Below, one piece after another: positions 17,942-27,502 of a stretch of 64,000 nucleotides of DNA (positions within the stretch are counted from its first letter, which is position 1; the number at the start of each line of letters is the position of its first letter). Below the pieces are notes generated by a model. That model searched no databases. It was given only the letters and a program-made list of their open reading frames with translations, and had not been told where the DNA came from. Position numbers and translations under genes: made by a program. The DNA lies in the NCBI GenBank assembly GCA_023423335.1, contig JAFAFU010000070.1, forward strand, positions 25,538-89,537, written 5' to 3'. Source of the DNA: Bacillota bacterium (GTDB taxonomy: Bacteria > Bacillota > Clostridia > Lachnospirales > Lachnospiraceae).

Positions 17942-17962
17942 ACCCGGTGCCTGTACCGGGGT
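17942..17962 (-). promoter_or_regulatory. Hairpin in the pyrB leader
   Basis: ACCCGGT-GCCTGT-ACCGGGGT forms a stem with one bulge within the short transcript leader of pyrB. It is not followed by a T-run, so it is not a simple attenuator; no PyrR-binding consensus was seen. Its role is unknown. Confidence 0.4.
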
Positions 17963-17979
17963 TCACATCCTAACTAAAT

Positions 17980-18008
17980 ATTCTAATATAACCGTTGTAA
18001 AAACACAA
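17980..18008 (-). promoter_or_regulatory. Candidate pyrB promoter
   Basis: Minus strand: TTGTGT (18008-18003), 17-base spacer, TAGAAT (17985-17980). Confidence 0.5.
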
Positions 18009-18094
18009 ACATTATTTTTAAAAAGTATCATATTTATTTTTAATAAATGACGCAGAAATAACTTATAAATAGTAATACACTTTTTTTCTTATTG

Positions 18095-18103
18095 TGGTAT
18101 AAT
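18095..18103 (+). promoter_or_regulatory. Extended -10 promoter of the SNF2 gene
   Basis: TGG-TATAAT, an extended -10 with perfect hexamer at 18098-18103, 32 bases before the SNF2 start; no good -35 is visible. Confidence 0.5.
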
Positions 18104-18135
18104 AGTAGGATACCATTCATGAAAGGTGTGCGTTT

Positions 18136-21100
18136 ATGATTCAGATTTCAAGGACAGGAATCAGGAACTTGGCATCGAATGATACCACCTATGCCAGAGG
18201 CCTGCAATATTATAAGGATAACCGTATTATCAATGCGACTTACTCGAATACAACGAAGCAATACCGGTTGGTCGTAAAGGGTAATTACAATTATTCTGTC
18301 GCTGTGGAAGAGCAGGAGGACGGATCTTTTGATTATAGCTGTAATTGCCCGTCCAGGCTGAAGGATCAGGGTGCCTGTAAGCATGTCGTAGCCGCCTTGC
18401 TTTTTATTCTGAAATATCAGGAACGCAGTATGCTGACAGAGACAAAATCTCCCGAGGAGAGAAAAATTATTCAGATTCTGGATTATTTCGTATCTCAGGA
18501 GGATACCGTCCTGGTGGGCGAAACCTTTCAGCTGGAGCCCATTATTGCCATTCCCTCCATCATAAAGGGAGAGGGCGGAAGAGCTATGGTTGCCCTCCGG
18601 GGAGGAAGCAACCGGAAGTATAAGGTTCAGACCATCAAGAAATTTCTGTCGGATATTTATCATCACGAAAGCTTTGTCCTGGGTAAGGAGTTTAAATATG
18701 TCAGTGGGGAGAGTACCTTTGATACAAGTTCAAAGGCACTGCTGGATTTTCTTCTGGAGATCTATGAAATCCAGGAGGTTATTGACAGCGTCCATTTTTC
18801 CAAAATATTTTCAAAGTCACAGATTATCATAACAAAAAATATGCTGATTAAGCTTCTGGAGCTTATGAACGGCAGTCCCTTTACTTTGGAGCTATACGGT
18901 AAGGTATATAGTGAAGTGGTTTTTTGCAGGGCGAATCCGAAGGTCTCCTATCAGCTATCATTGGATGAAGAGTCGGTAACCGTGGATTACCAGGGAAAGG
19001 AAGCTGTGCTTCCGATTACAGAAACCGGAGAGCTTCTGTTTTATGAAGGGGTCATCTACCAGCCCGACAGAAAATTTATCCGGAATTTTAAGCCCTTCTA
19101 CAACAGCCTGGGCAGGGATAAGGAGCCTCTGGTGTTTAAAGGGGAAAGTAAGGCGGGATTTCTGGAGCATGTCCTGCCCCGGATCAGTGAAACGATGGTA
19201 CTGGATATCCCGGAGGAATTAAAGAGCCGGTATATTACCTGTGATATGGAGGCAAAGCTCTATATTGACAAGCACAGGCATGGAATCAAAGCGGAATTAA
19301 AATACAGCTATGGGGATTATGAATTTAATTCCTTTGAAAATGCTTCCGCCGGCTCCTATATCATCGTAAGACAGAGGGAGCGGGAGGATGCTATTATCAA
19401 TGATCTGCTTCAGTTAGGTTTCGTCCCGTATAAAAATTATTATCTGATGAAGGATGAGGATAAGATATATGATTTTCTGTCCGGCAGGGTTATGGAGCTG
19501 GAGAGTAAAGCGGGCTTATACTACTCCGAGGATTTTAAAAAGCTGGGAATTCGCAGTACGGGAAGCTTCAAAGCCGGAGTGCGGATGAATACCGGCCTGA
19601 ATATGCTGGAACTTGATCTGGAGTTTGGTGAGATACCCAGGGAGGAGCTTAAGGACCTGATCCATTCCTATCAGGTGAAGAAGAAGTACTACCGCCTGAA
19701 GAACGGCAGCTTTATTAATCTGGAGGATAAAACCCTGGAGGAGCTGACCGGTATCTTAAGTTCGCTTAACGTAAACAGCAAGAGCTTTAATGAGGATACC
19801 TTACTGCTGGGAAAGCAGCATGCGGTATATCTGGATAAGGCCTTTGCCGACAGGCAGTTTGAACTGGAGCGGGATAAGGATTTCCGGGCACTCACCGAGA
19901 GAATCCTAAATCCGGTTATTACGGAGTATGCGCTTCCGGAGGGGATATTGACCACTTTGCGGCCATATCAGGTCACAGGCTATAAATGGCTGAAGACCCT
20001 GGCGGACAACGAGCTGGGCGGAATTCTGGCAGATGATATGGGGCTGGGAAAGACCTTGCAGTCCATTGTATATATTGCCTCCATAGTCAGGGAGAAGAAA
20101 AAGCATGAACCGTTTCTGATTGTCTGTCCGACCTCCCTGATCTATAACTGGCTGGACGAGATAGAGAATTTTGCTCCGTTCATTAAGGCGGTCGTAATCA
20201 GCGGCGCCCCGGCGGAACGGCAGGAAACGATCCTTCGGTACCTGGATTATGATGTACTGATTACCTCATATCCATTAATCCGGCGGGATATTACCCTGTA
20301 TGAGAAAATATATTTCCATACGGTTTTCATTGATGAGGCACAATTTATCAAAAATGATTCTTCCCAGAATGCAAAATCCGTTAAGCGTCTCCTGGCGGAC
20401 AATAAATTTGCCCTGACCGGAACCCCGATTGAAAACAGCCTTTCGGAGCTGTGGTCCATCTTTGATTTCATCATGCCGGGATACTTAAACAGTCATTCCA
20501 AATTCGTTGAGGTTTATGAGAAGCCGATCTTAAAGGAGGATGAGGAAGCATTAAAGGATCTTCATCAGCATATCACGCCCTTTATCTTAAGGCGCATGAA
20601 GAAGGACGTATTAACAGAGCTGCCGGATAAATACGAGACAAAGATGCTGACGGAATTATCGGAGGAGCAGAAGCTGGTGTATTTATCCTTTCTGGAAAGC
20701 ATCCGCGGTGAAATCAACTCAGAGATTGAAGAAAACGGGATATCCCGCAGCAGCATCAAGATTCTGGCTGCCCTTACCAGGCTCAGGCAGATCTGCTGTC
20801 ATCCATCCACCTTCCTGGAAAACTATCAGGGCGGCAGCGGAAAGCTGGAGCTTTTGATGGAGGTAATTCCCGATGCAATAGCCAACGAGCACAGAGTTTT
20901 GGTATTCTCCCAGTTTACCTCCATGCTTCGGATTATTGAAAATGAATTAAAGGATATGAATATTCCCTATTTCTATCTGGAGGGAAGTACTCCCACCGAG
21001 GACCGCAATGATTATGTTAAGAGATTCAACAACGGGGAGGGCAAGATCTTCCTGATCTCCTTAAAGGCCGGTGGAACCGGACTGAATCTTACCGGTGCGG

Positions 21101-21351
21101 ATACGGTAATCCACTATGATCCCTGGTGGAACCCGGCGGTGGAGGAGCAGGCCACAGACCGTGTCTACCGGATTGGACAGCAGAATAAGGTCCATGTCAT
21201 GAAGCTGATAACAAAGGGAACAATTGAAGAGAAAATCTTTAAGCTGCAGAGAAAGAAGAAGGAGCTCTCCGATTCCGTAATAAGCTCAAAGGAGGTATTC
21301 ATCAATACCTTGACGAAGGAAGAGCTGGAGGAGCTGTTCAAACCGATGTAA
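18136..21351 (+). CDS. SWIM zinc-finger SNF2-family helicase
   Basis: 1071 residues. A SWIM zinc finger lies at residues 69-83 (C-x-C ... C-K-H). The middle resembles the SNF2-associated bacterial domain. The SNF2 ATPase starts near residue 600: DDMGLGKT near 633-640, the DEAQ box at 733-736, TGTPIENS, then the C-terminal helicase half with SLKAGGTGLNLTGAD, DPWWNPAVEEQATDR and YRIGQ. Such proteins are ATP-driven double-strand DNA or protein-DNA complex translocases (RapA/HepA relatives). No methylase or nuclease is next to it, so this is most likely the housekeeping-type stand-alone form and not part of a defence system. Confidence 0.93.
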   Translation: MIQISRTGIRNLASNDTTYARGLQYYKDNRIINATYSNTTKQYRLVVKGNYNYSVAVEEQEDGSFDYSCNCPSRLKDQGACKHVVAALLFILKYQERSMLTETKSPEERKIIQILDYFVSQEDTVLVGETFQLEPIIAIPSIIKGEGGRAMVALRGGSNRKYKVQTIKKFLSDIYHHESFVLGKEFKYVSGESTFDTSSKALLDFLLEIYEIQEVIDSVHFSKIFSKSQIIITKNMLIKLLELMNGSPFTLELYGKVYSEVVFCRANPKVSYQLSLDEESVTVDYQGKEAVLPITETGELLFYEGVIYQPDRKFIRNFKPFYNSLGRDKEPLVFKGESKAGFLEHVLPRISETMVLDIPEELKSRYITCDMEAKLYIDKHRHGIKAELKYSYGDYEFNSFENASAGSYIIVRQREREDAIINDLLQLGFVPYKNYYLMKDEDKIYDFLSGRVMELESKAGLYYSEDFKKLGIRSTGSFKAGVRMNTGLNMLELDLEFGEIPREELKDLIHSYQVKKKYYRLKNGSFINLEDKTLEELTGILSSLNVNSKSFNEDTLLLGKQHAVYLDKAFADRQFELERDKDFRALTERILNPVITEYALPEGILTTLRPYQVTGYKWLKTLADNELGGILADDMGLGKTLQSIVYIASIVREKKKHEPFLIVCPTSLIYNWLDEIENFAPFIKAVVISGAPAERQETILRYLDYDVLITSYPLIRRDITLYEKIYFHTVFIDEAQFIKNDSSQNAKSVKRLLADNKFALTGTPIENSLSELWSIFDFIMPGYLNSHSKFVEVYEKPILKEDEEALKDLHQHITPFILRRMKKDVLTELPDKYETKMLTELSEEQKLVYLSFLESIRGEINSEIEENGISRSSIKILAALTRLRQICCHPSTFLENYQGGSGKLELLMEVIPDAIANEHRVLVFSQFTSMLRIIENELKDMNIPYFYLEGSTPTEDRNDYVKRFNNGEGKIFLISLKAGGTGLNLTGADTVIHYDPWWNPAVEEQATDRVYRIGQQNKVHVMKLITKGTIEEKIFKLQRKKKELSDSVISSKEVFINTLTKEELEELFKPM

Positions 21352-21442
21352 AGCAGGGAGCTGCCATATTGTAACAATGAATACACGAAGTTCAATATAC
21401 TTTAAAGTCATTAAGCTAAGGAATCAGATAAATATTCATAAT

Positions 21443-21480
21443 AGCAGGATATATTATTTTCATATGTCCTGCTGTTTTTT
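21443..21480 (+). terminator. Terminator of the SNF2 gene
   Basis: AGCAGGATATAT and ATATGTCCTGCT pair (one wobble) around a 7-base loop and are followed by GTTTTTT. Confidence 0.85.
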
Positions 21481-21632
21481 ACCTAAAACAGCTAAGAGCA
21501 TTTCATTGATCAAGTCTTTGTTCATAAATCCAGGCGGGAAGAGCCGGGTAATTGATATAAGGATTTTAACCGGAGACAAAATGATGCAATTAGGATACAA
21601 CTTTGATGTATTCTGAAATAAGGGGTGATTGT

Positions 21633-22292
21633 GTGATTAGTATTTTAATTGTAGAAGATGAAAAACCCATTTCTGATTTAATACGAATGAACTTATTTGA
21701 GGCAGGGCATTTTTGTGATTGTGCCTTTGATGGAATGACTGCAGTGAATATGCTGGATGAAAACAAATATGATTTAATTTTATTAGATATACTTCTTCCG
21801 GAAGTGAATGGATATGAAGTAATGGAGTACATAAAACCCCTGGATATTCCGGTTATCTTTTTGACAGCGAAAGCCAGTCTGGAGGATAGGGTAAAAGGGT
21901 TAAAACTCGGTGCGGATGATTATCTTGTGAAACCCTTTGAAATCATTGAGCTTTTAGCGCGTGTCGAAGCTGTTCTAAGACGATACCATCTTAACCAGAC
22001 TATCCTGCAGATAGGTGGTTTTACCATTGATACGGGATCAAGAACAGTGAAAAGGGAAGGTACGGAAATTCCTCTGACGAAAAAGGAATATGAGCTTTTA
22101 ATTTTCTTTATCAATAATAAAAACATTGCACTTTTTAGAGATAAGATTTACGAAAAAATATGGGGCGGAGATTTTACGGGAGACAGCAGGACCGTTGATC
22201 TCCATGTCCAACGGCTGCGAAAAAAGCTTGGATGGGAACAGCTTATTACAGCGGTCTATAAAGTGGGCTATCGGTTGGAGATAAACCAATGA
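21633..22292 (+). CDS. OmpR/PhoB-family response regulator
   Basis: 219 residues from GTG 21633, 7 bases after AGGGG; upstream in-frame starts lack a site. The receiver domain begins ILIVEDEKPIS with phospho-acceptor Asp in LILLDILLPEVNGYEV and the conserved Lys in LVKPFE; the C-terminal winged helix shows SRTVDLHVQRLRKKLG. It overlaps the kinase gene by 4 bases (ATGA), so they form one operon with an exported third protein. It probably controls the export cassette that follows the terminator at 24538. Confidence 0.94.
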   Translation: MISILIVEDEKPISDLIRMNLFEAGHFCDCAFDGMTAVNMLDENKYDLILLDILLPEVNGYEVMEYIKPLDIPVIFLTAKASLEDRVKGLKLGADDYLVKPFEIIELLARVEAVLRRYHLNQTILQIGGFTIDTGSRTVKREGTEIPLTKKEYELLIFFINNKNIALFRDKIYEKIWGGDFTGDSRTVDLHVQRLRKKLGWEQLITAVYKVGYRLEINQ

Positions 22293-23686
22293 AACTGTCA
22301 TGGAAAATATTTATCAGCACTCTGATCATTACGATATTGACCTTCAGCATAGGCGGCTATTTCCTTATATCCGCTGTTTTTCAGTCTGCCCTTGATAGAG
22401 AAAGCAGCGCAGCCCTGGAGGAAAATAAAATGCTGTGCAGTTATTTTGGAGCAGTAATTTCAACTGCGGCATCTGAAATTCAGGATAAAAAAACTATGGT
22501 GAATATTTCAGAATCTATTGTATCTCATTTTGCGAATAATAAATTGGCAATCAGAATTTCTGACAAGGAACAGAATGTAATTGCCCGGAATGAGGATGTA
22601 AACTTTGATATGGATTTGTTGAAACAGCTTGAAGATAACTTATTAGTATATAAAATTATCGAATATGATGGCGGTTATTATATTCAGACAGCTTCGGTTC
22701 TTCAGATTTATAGCGGGAAAGTATATTTGGAAACCTTTCATGATATATCTTCAATTTTTACCGACAGACAGGATTTATTTTCTTTTTATCGAAAACTGAT
22801 TTTTTGCATGTTGGCTGCTAACGGACTTTTGGTTTTTCTCATGACATTATGGACGCTCTCTCCGTTAAAGAGACTTTCAAATACAACAAGGGAAATAGCC
22901 AAAGGAAAATATGGTGAGAGGGTAATTATTCGGGCCAAAGATGAAATCGGATTACTCGCAGAAGATTTCAATCAGATGGCAGACTGTCTTGAAACCAAAA
23001 TACGGGATCTGGAAGCGACAACCATAAGCCAGCGTGATTTTATCGGCAGCTTCGCTCATGAAATTAAAACCCCGCTTACTTCCATTATTGGGTATGCCGA
23101 TATGCTCCGTTCAAAAAAAATGGCTGAAGAAAATAGGATTTTAGCGGCAGACTATATTTTTAATGAGGGAAAGCGTCTGGAAACCATTTCATTAAAGCTG
23201 CTGGATTTGCTGGTAGTAAAAAATCATAACTTTCAAATGAAACAAGTCAATATGAAGGAGCTGTTTAATAATATTAAAGGTATTATGGAACCTGTTCTTA
23301 CCGGCAGTAATATTATATTTAGAATTTCTGCTGAGGATATTCAAATCAGGGTGGAACCGGATTTGATGAAAACCCTTATTTTAAACCTTGTAGATAATGC
23401 CAGAAAAGCAATCTCAGAGAGCGGAGTAATCAGTTTGACAGGCAAACGGATATCCATGGACAGGTTTATCGTTATTGTTCGTGATAATGGCAAAGGAATA
23501 CCGGAAAGAGAGCTTTCAAGGATTACAGAGATATTTTATATGGTGGATAAATCAAGAACAAGAGGCAAAGGCGTAGGCATTGGACTTTCTTTGTGCCAAG
23601 AAATCGTGGAGCTTCATGACGGTGAGATGAAATTTGAATCTCAGGTAGGCACGGGAACCAGTGTTCATTTGTGTTTAAGGGGGTAG
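22289..23686 (+). CDS. Sensor histidine kinase (HAMP-HisKA-HATPase)
   Basis: 465 residues. Two membrane segments (residues 5-28 and about 165-190) flank an extracytoplasmic sensor of about 130 residues. HAMP follows (TREIAKGKYGERV), then HisKA with phospho-His257 in FAHEIKTPLTSIIGY, and a HATPase domain with N box LVDNARKA, G1 DNGKGIP and G2 GVGIGLSLC. Complete and likely active. The start overlaps the response regulator stop. The ligand is unknown; the downstream export cassette suggests cell-envelope stress or a peptide antibiotic. Confidence 0.93.
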   Translation: MKLSWKIFISTLIITILTFSIGGYFLISAVFQSALDRESSAALEENKMLCSYFGAVISTAASEIQDKKTMVNISESIVSHFANNKLAIRISDKEQNVIARNEDVNFDMDLLKQLEDNLLVYKIIEYDGGYYIQTASVLQIYSGKVYLETFHDISSIFTDRQDLFSFYRKLIFCMLAANGLLVFLMTLWTLSPLKRLSNTTREIAKGKYGERVIIRAKDEIGLLAEDFNQMADCLETKIRDLEATTISQRDFIGSFAHEIKTPLTSIIGYADMLRSKKMAEENRILAADYIFNEGKRLETISLKLLDLLVVKNHNFQMKQVNMKELFNNIKGIMEPVLTGSNIIFRISAEDIQIRVEPDLMKTLILNLVDNARKAISESGVISLTGKRISMDRFIVIVRDNGKGIPERELSRITEIFYMVDKSRTRGKGVGIGLSLCQEIVELHDGEMKFESQVGTGTSVHLCLRG

Positions 23687-23692
23687 AGAATT

Positions 23693-24472
23693 ATGAGGGC
23701 ATCAATAAAATATATACTAACGATCAACTTGATTTTCATTTTTATTGCGACCGGATTTCTCTTACCTGAATGGATGAGCGCTTATACGGATCAAAATATT
23801 ATTGATAAGGTCCGGTATGAATCAATGGAACCACTGAAAATCATAGCAGGCAATGACACATCGATGATCGAGAAAATAAGCTTATTGAGAGATTATCCGC
23901 AAAAGGTGAATCAGGTGGCACTTGAGATCGGGACAAATTTCAACTTGACTTCGGCAAGTGTTAAATTTTTTGAAGAAATTTCAGTGCTTACAAAGCTTGG
24001 CCTGTTATCTGAAACAGAACCAGGCGATAAAACCGCCGTTAAAATCGATGTCAGTCTATATATTCAGAAAGATGAGCCATCTGTCAGCGGAGTATTTTGG
24101 AATATCGTTTTGCAAGAAGATAAGCTTTACGGAAATTTTTATATGGATGATAGTACCGGTAAGATTATACAATTTATTGTAACCGTGCAGGATAAACCGT
24201 TAGGCATCGAAAATAAGGCCATCGAAACCTGGGCAAAGTATCTTGGACTTGAGGCACAGAATATAGAATCACAATCAGAAACGTATTCTGTTCGGGAGGA
24301 TGAAACAACTAAGGTATCGGAAGGCGGGTACAATGTTTATAATTTTGAACTTGGATTCGAAGATAATGCTTTGCCTTATACATTTTATATTTTTGAAAAT
24401 GGTTACGGATTTGGTTATATAATGAAACTTATATCCAGCTATCAGGATACTTCCGTTAAGATCATACCATGA
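23693..24472 (+). CDS. Exported or membrane-anchored protein of the two-component operon
   Basis: 259 residues, family not recognised. Residues 5-28 form a single hydrophobic segment (signal anchor); the rest is polar and extracytoplasmic. The region EPSVSGVFWNIVLQEDKLYGNFYMDDSTGKII resembles a PepSY-like beta-structured fold, which is only a guess. It starts 6 bases after the kinase stop with AAGGGGG upstream, so it is co-translated with the sensor pair and could modulate the kinase. A clear terminator follows. Confidence 0.65.
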   Translation: MRASIKYILTINLIFIFIATGFLLPEWMSAYTDQNIIDKVRYESMEPLKIIAGNDTSMIEKISLLRDYPQKVNQVALEIGTNFNLTSASVKFFEEISVLTKLGLLSETEPGDKTAVKIDVSLYIQKDEPSVSGVFWNIVLQEDKLYGNFYMDDSTGKIIQFIVTVQDKPLGIENKAIETWAKYLGLEAQNIESQSETYSVREDETTKVSEGGYNVYNFELGFEDNALPYTFYIFENGYGFGYIMKLISSYQDTSVKIIP

Positions 24473-24537
24473 TATGAAATACATTAAGTGAATTTACAGG
24501 AAGATTTATACAAGGAGATTAAGATTTCAGACACAAG

Positions 24538-24578
24538 AATACACCCTGGCGGTTTGTTAAGCCCATGGTGTATTTTTT
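24538..24578 (+). terminator. Terminator of the two-component operon
   Basis: AATACACC (24538-24545) pairs with GGTGTATT (24567-24574) and is followed by TTTT, separating the sensor operon from the export cassette. Confidence 0.75.
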
Positions 24579-24662
24579 ATGCAGGATACAACTATGATGC
24601 ACCGACCATTTATACTCCATCCTGTAAGAATATTTTAAATGAAAGGTGAGGGATAGAACTAT

Positions 24663-25502
24663 ATGAATTACCAAAAGACACGAAAAAGAAAAGTGGTGAT
24701 ACCTATTATTATAATTTTAACACTGCCGATTTTTGGATATGCAATATTTAAAATGAATGAACGTCAGGAAGACAATATGCCATTAAGGGAATACGAGGTT
24801 TTTCAAGGGGATATTACGGCGGGGATCTCTGCCGACGGGAATGTATCTATGCCATATACTTCCCATTATTTCGATGTTCCGGTTCAGCTTGAAGCTGTGT
24901 ATGTCAGAAAAGGTGACACAGTAAGGGCAGGAGATAAACTCGCTAAAGCGGTGGGAAACGAATTAAATGATCCTTATCTCTATGCAAAGCTGGATGGCAT
25001 TGTTATTTCTGTTCCTTCAGTGGAAGGAGAAATGACTGCAGGGAAGCCAATAGTGGCTCAAATCGGCGATCCAAAAAAGATAGGTGCTCAGATAAAATTA
25101 TCTCAGTCAGATATTGGCGAAGTAGAAATTGATCAGCTGGTGCAGTTTACTTTGAGTGCTTATCCTACGCAGACATTAGAAGGTACAATTACACAAATTC
25201 AGCTGGCACCGACCAATGCCAACCCCTTGGAGTATACTGCTTATGCATCCATTGAAGCAGATGATTTGCTTCTCTTGGAAGGCATGACGTTTTCAGCCTG
25301 GCTTATTCAAAAACAGGTAAAGGGTGTGCTATGTCTTTCAAACAAGGCGATTCAATTAAAAGAGGGCAAACAAATCGTACTTCTTATGGACGAAAAAGGC
25401 AATCTATTTGAACAGGAAATCCAGACAGGTTTCTCAGATGGCCGGTACAGTGAGATACTATCGGGTCTTTTTGCAGGTGATATTGTCTATGTGGAGGGAT
25501 AA
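24663..25502 (+). CDS. MacA/HlyD-like export adaptor
   Basis: 279 residues. One N-terminal membrane segment (residues 11-30), then a barrel-sandwich domain (VQLEAVYVRKGDTVRAGDKLAKAVG ... LDGIVISVPSVEGEMTAGKPI) and a beta-barrel (IGAQIKLSQSDIGEVEIDQLVQFTLSAYP). The coiled-coil hairpin of Gram-negative MacA is nearly absent, usual for Firmicute versions. It would connect the MacB-type permease with the outside face of the membrane. First gene of the adaptor-permease-lipoprotein-ATPase set. Confidence 0.85.
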   Translation: MNYQKTRKRKVVIPIIIILTLPIFGYAIFKMNERQEDNMPLREYEVFQGDITAGISADGNVSMPYTSHYFDVPVQLEAVYVRKGDTVRAGDKLAKAVGNELNDPYLYAKLDGIVISVPSVEGEMTAGKPIVAQIGDPKKIGAQIKLSQSDIGEVEIDQLVQFTLSAYPTQTLEGTITQIQLAPTNANPLEYTAYASIEADDLLLLEGMTFSAWLIQKQVKGVLCLSNKAIQLKEGKQIVLLMDEKGNLFEQEIQTGFSDGRYSEILSGLFAGDIVYVEG

Positions 25503-25572
25503 GGGATTATAAACTTGTGATGTGCATAGTCTAGCAAGCGAGACATTGGGCAGCGCAGAAATGAGGATAAGT

Positions 25573-26778
25573 ATGAAATTGATTGAAATGTTACGTATTA
25601 TATGGATTAATATTTTGCAGAACAAATTCAAGGTTATTTTAAGCTCCTTAGGTATCATTGTGGGAGCTGCCACAATTGTTTTAGTTATTGCCGTCGGTAA
25701 TGGAGGAGAAGCAGAAATAATAAAGCAGTTTGGCGATCTGTCGGCATCTACTATTTATATTAATCCGGATGAGTCGAAGGCTGTTTCAGATGATATGGAT
25801 TTTACTAAAATTGAAAAGCTAAATTCTGAGCTGACCAAAGAGATAAAAGAAGAAAACCCATATCTTACAGATATTATGCTCTTAGATTCGGGCCTTGCAA
25901 ATGTAACGATAAATGGAGAAGCATATCTTAAGAATATTACAGGGGTAACAGCGGAATACGAACAGGTCTTGAATATATCAACAGCCTATGGTGAAAACCT
26001 GACAAGGGATGATGAGGAAAACAAATCATTGGTTGCAGTTTTAGGATTTAATGTGGCAGAACAGAGCTATGGCATCGCTGAACATGCAGTCGGCAACTAT
26101 ATTTCTATCAACAATAAGCTGTTAAAAGTCATAGGCGTTTTGCCCAGAAGGGGTGATAATATAGGAACTATCATTCCGGATTTTGCTATATTTATTTCAT
26201 ATTCCGTGGGTAAAGAATATGTATTCAGTGATCGTTCAATTCCTCGGGCGATTGCCCTGGCTGATGATGTGTCCAATGTCGATTCAGCAATAAAATGGAT
26301 CCGCAGCTCTCTCACCTATTTTCTTGATAACAGTGATGCCTATGCGATTGACGATGTAGGCAGCAGAATGGAAGCTGCTCTTGAATCAGCAAAGATTATG
26401 AGCATGGTTTTGGTTTCCGTTGCGGCGATTGTGTTTATTGTCAGCGGTATCGGAATTATGAATGTACTTTTTGTATCAATTAAGGAGCGTACAAGAGAAA
26501 TTGGTATTTTGAAGGCTTTAGGCTGTTCCGAAGGCAATATATTGCTGCAATTTCTTCTTGAGTCAGTAACCATAAGCGCATTTGGAAGTATGGTCGGTAT
26601 GATTTTAAGCATTTTTATATTGCCTCTTATGAAATATACGGATATCCCGGTCCTTCCATCTGCCGGAGGACAACTGGCAGCCTTATTCTTTTCCTTGCTG
26701 ACAGGTACAGTTTTTGGATTTTATCCTGCATATAGAGCATCAAAGCAGAAACCTATTGAGGCACTAAATTATGAATAA
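25573..26778 (+). CDS. MacB/FtsX-type ABC transporter permease
   Basis: 401 residues from ATG 25573, which follows GAGGAT; in-frame starts upstream (25522) have no site. Topology is one N-terminal membrane segment (KVILSSLGIIVGAATIVLVIAVG), a large extracytoplasmic MacB domain of about 220 residues, and three C-terminal segments including IVSGIGIMNVLFVSIKERTREIGILKALG, the FtsX signature. The protein ends KPIEALNYE, typical of this family. It works with the ATPase at 27503 to move peptides or lipoproteins out of the membrane. Confidence 0.92.
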   Translation: MKLIEMLRIIWINILQNKFKVILSSLGIIVGAATIVLVIAVGNGGEAEIIKQFGDLSASTIYINPDESKAVSDDMDFTKIEKLNSELTKEIKEENPYLTDIMLLDSGLANVTINGEAYLKNITGVTAEYEQVLNISTAYGENLTRDDEENKSLVAVLGFNVAEQSYGIAEHAVGNYISINNKLLKVIGVLPRRGDNIGTIIPDFAIFISYSVGKEYVFSDRSIPRAIALADDVSNVDSAIKWIRSSLTYFLDNSDAYAIDDVGSRMEAALESAKIMSMVLVSVAAIVFIVSGIGIMNVLFVSIKERTREIGILKALGCSEGNILLQFLLESVTISAFGSMVGMILSIFILPLMKYTDIPVLPSAGGQLAALFFSLLTGTVFGFYPAYRASKQKPIEALNYE

Positions 26779-26792
26779 ACGGAGGGTGATTA

Positions 26793-26821
26793 GTGTGAAT
26801 TATAAAGAAAATAATTCACAC
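26793..26821 (+). repeat. Intercistronic perfect hairpin in the export cassette
   Basis: GTGTGAATTAT (26793-26803) pairs perfectly with ATAATTCACAC (26811-26821) around a 7-base loop. No T-run follows. It overlaps the start of a 26-codon ORF, so it could affect translation or mRNA stability. Confidence 0.6.
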
Positions 26822-26875
26822 GGCAAATTTGTGCTGACGCCCAAATTCGCGGGCATCGGCAGTATGGAGGGTTAG
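26795..26875 (+). CDS. Possible 26-residue peptide gene
   Basis: GTG at 26795 follows GGAGGG by 8 bases and opens a 26-codon frame, starting MNYKENNSHGKFVLTPKF, with its stop one base before the lipoprotein ATG. The frame contains the lipoprotein's own ribosome binding site, so translation would be coupled. No family is recognised. It may be a real small peptide, a leader that regulates the lipoprotein, or the decayed start of a lost gene. Only the ribosome binding site and the tight coupling support it. Confidence 0.35.
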   Translation: MNYKENNSHGKFVLTPKFAGIGSMEG

Positions 26876-26876
26876 T

Positions 26877-27485
26877 ATGAAAAAAACTAAAAACTATAAA
26901 GTATTTTTAATAATTACAGTCCTAATGCTTACAGGCTGTTCAAATACACAAATCTCAGATGATACAAATAATATTGATTCGCCGGGAAAAAAAATCGGAG
27001 CAGATGAAGTGGCTTCTCAGACTGAGTTAAATGAAAATCATACTGATTCTGACGGCAATACGGAAGTAGCGGATGAGATTTTCTATGGTATGGTAAAGCG
27101 TATCATAGGCAATGAAGTTGAGATCGAGATAGGGCTAGTCCCAGACTGGAACGGAGGTAACGGAGACGAGAACATAGAACCTGAAGATAAGAAGAACCCA
27201 GGTGTTCCCATGGTAAAGGTTGAGGAAAAAGAAAATTCCTCTGGATTTGAGGACTATCATGCACCAGATCCAAATAACCCTATATACGGAGAAGATGGAG
27301 AAGTTAATTTAACGTATACGGATGAAAGCAGGACATTGATTATTCCTGCAGGCACTGATATCCGAAATACTTTAGGCAAAAAAGCAACTTTGGCTTCCAT
27401 TAAAAAAGGTTCCGTGCTAATGATTAAGCCCAAAGTTATAGATGGTAAGGATGCAGGTATAGATAGGCTGACAATTTTGAACTGA
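26877..27485 (+). CDS. Lipoprotein of the export cassette
   Basis: 202 residues. Residues 1-21 form a lipoprotein signal with lipobox LTGC, lipidated Cys at 21. An acidic, low-complexity stretch follows (residues 22-60), then a domain containing FYGMVKRIIGNEVEIEIG and IPAGTDIRNTLGKKATLASIKKGSVLMIK, which looks like a small beta-barrel. Similar lipoproteins occur beside MacAB-like cassettes in Clostridia, but no function is known to me. It lies between permease and ATPase, 17 bases ahead of the latter, so it is probably a dedicated part of the transporter. Confidence 0.75.
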   Translation: MKKTKNYKVFLIITVLMLTGCSNTQISDDTNNIDSPGKKIGADEVASQTELNENHTDSDGNTEVADEIFYGMVKRIIGNEVEIEIGLVPDWNGGNGDENIEPEDKKNPGVPMVKVEEKENSSGFEDYHAPDPNNPIYGEDGEVNLTYTDESRTLIIPAGTDIRNTLGKKATLASIKKGSVLMIKPKVIDGKDAGIDRLTILN

Positions 27486-27502
27486 AAGGGGGGGCTAATC
27501 TT

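Noticed and set aside
18136..21351. SNF2 helicase as part of a DISARM-, Zorya- or other defence system
   Set aside because: No methylase, nuclease or partner gene is adjacent; the SWIM-SNF2 architecture with pyr and two-component neighbours fits the stand-alone type.
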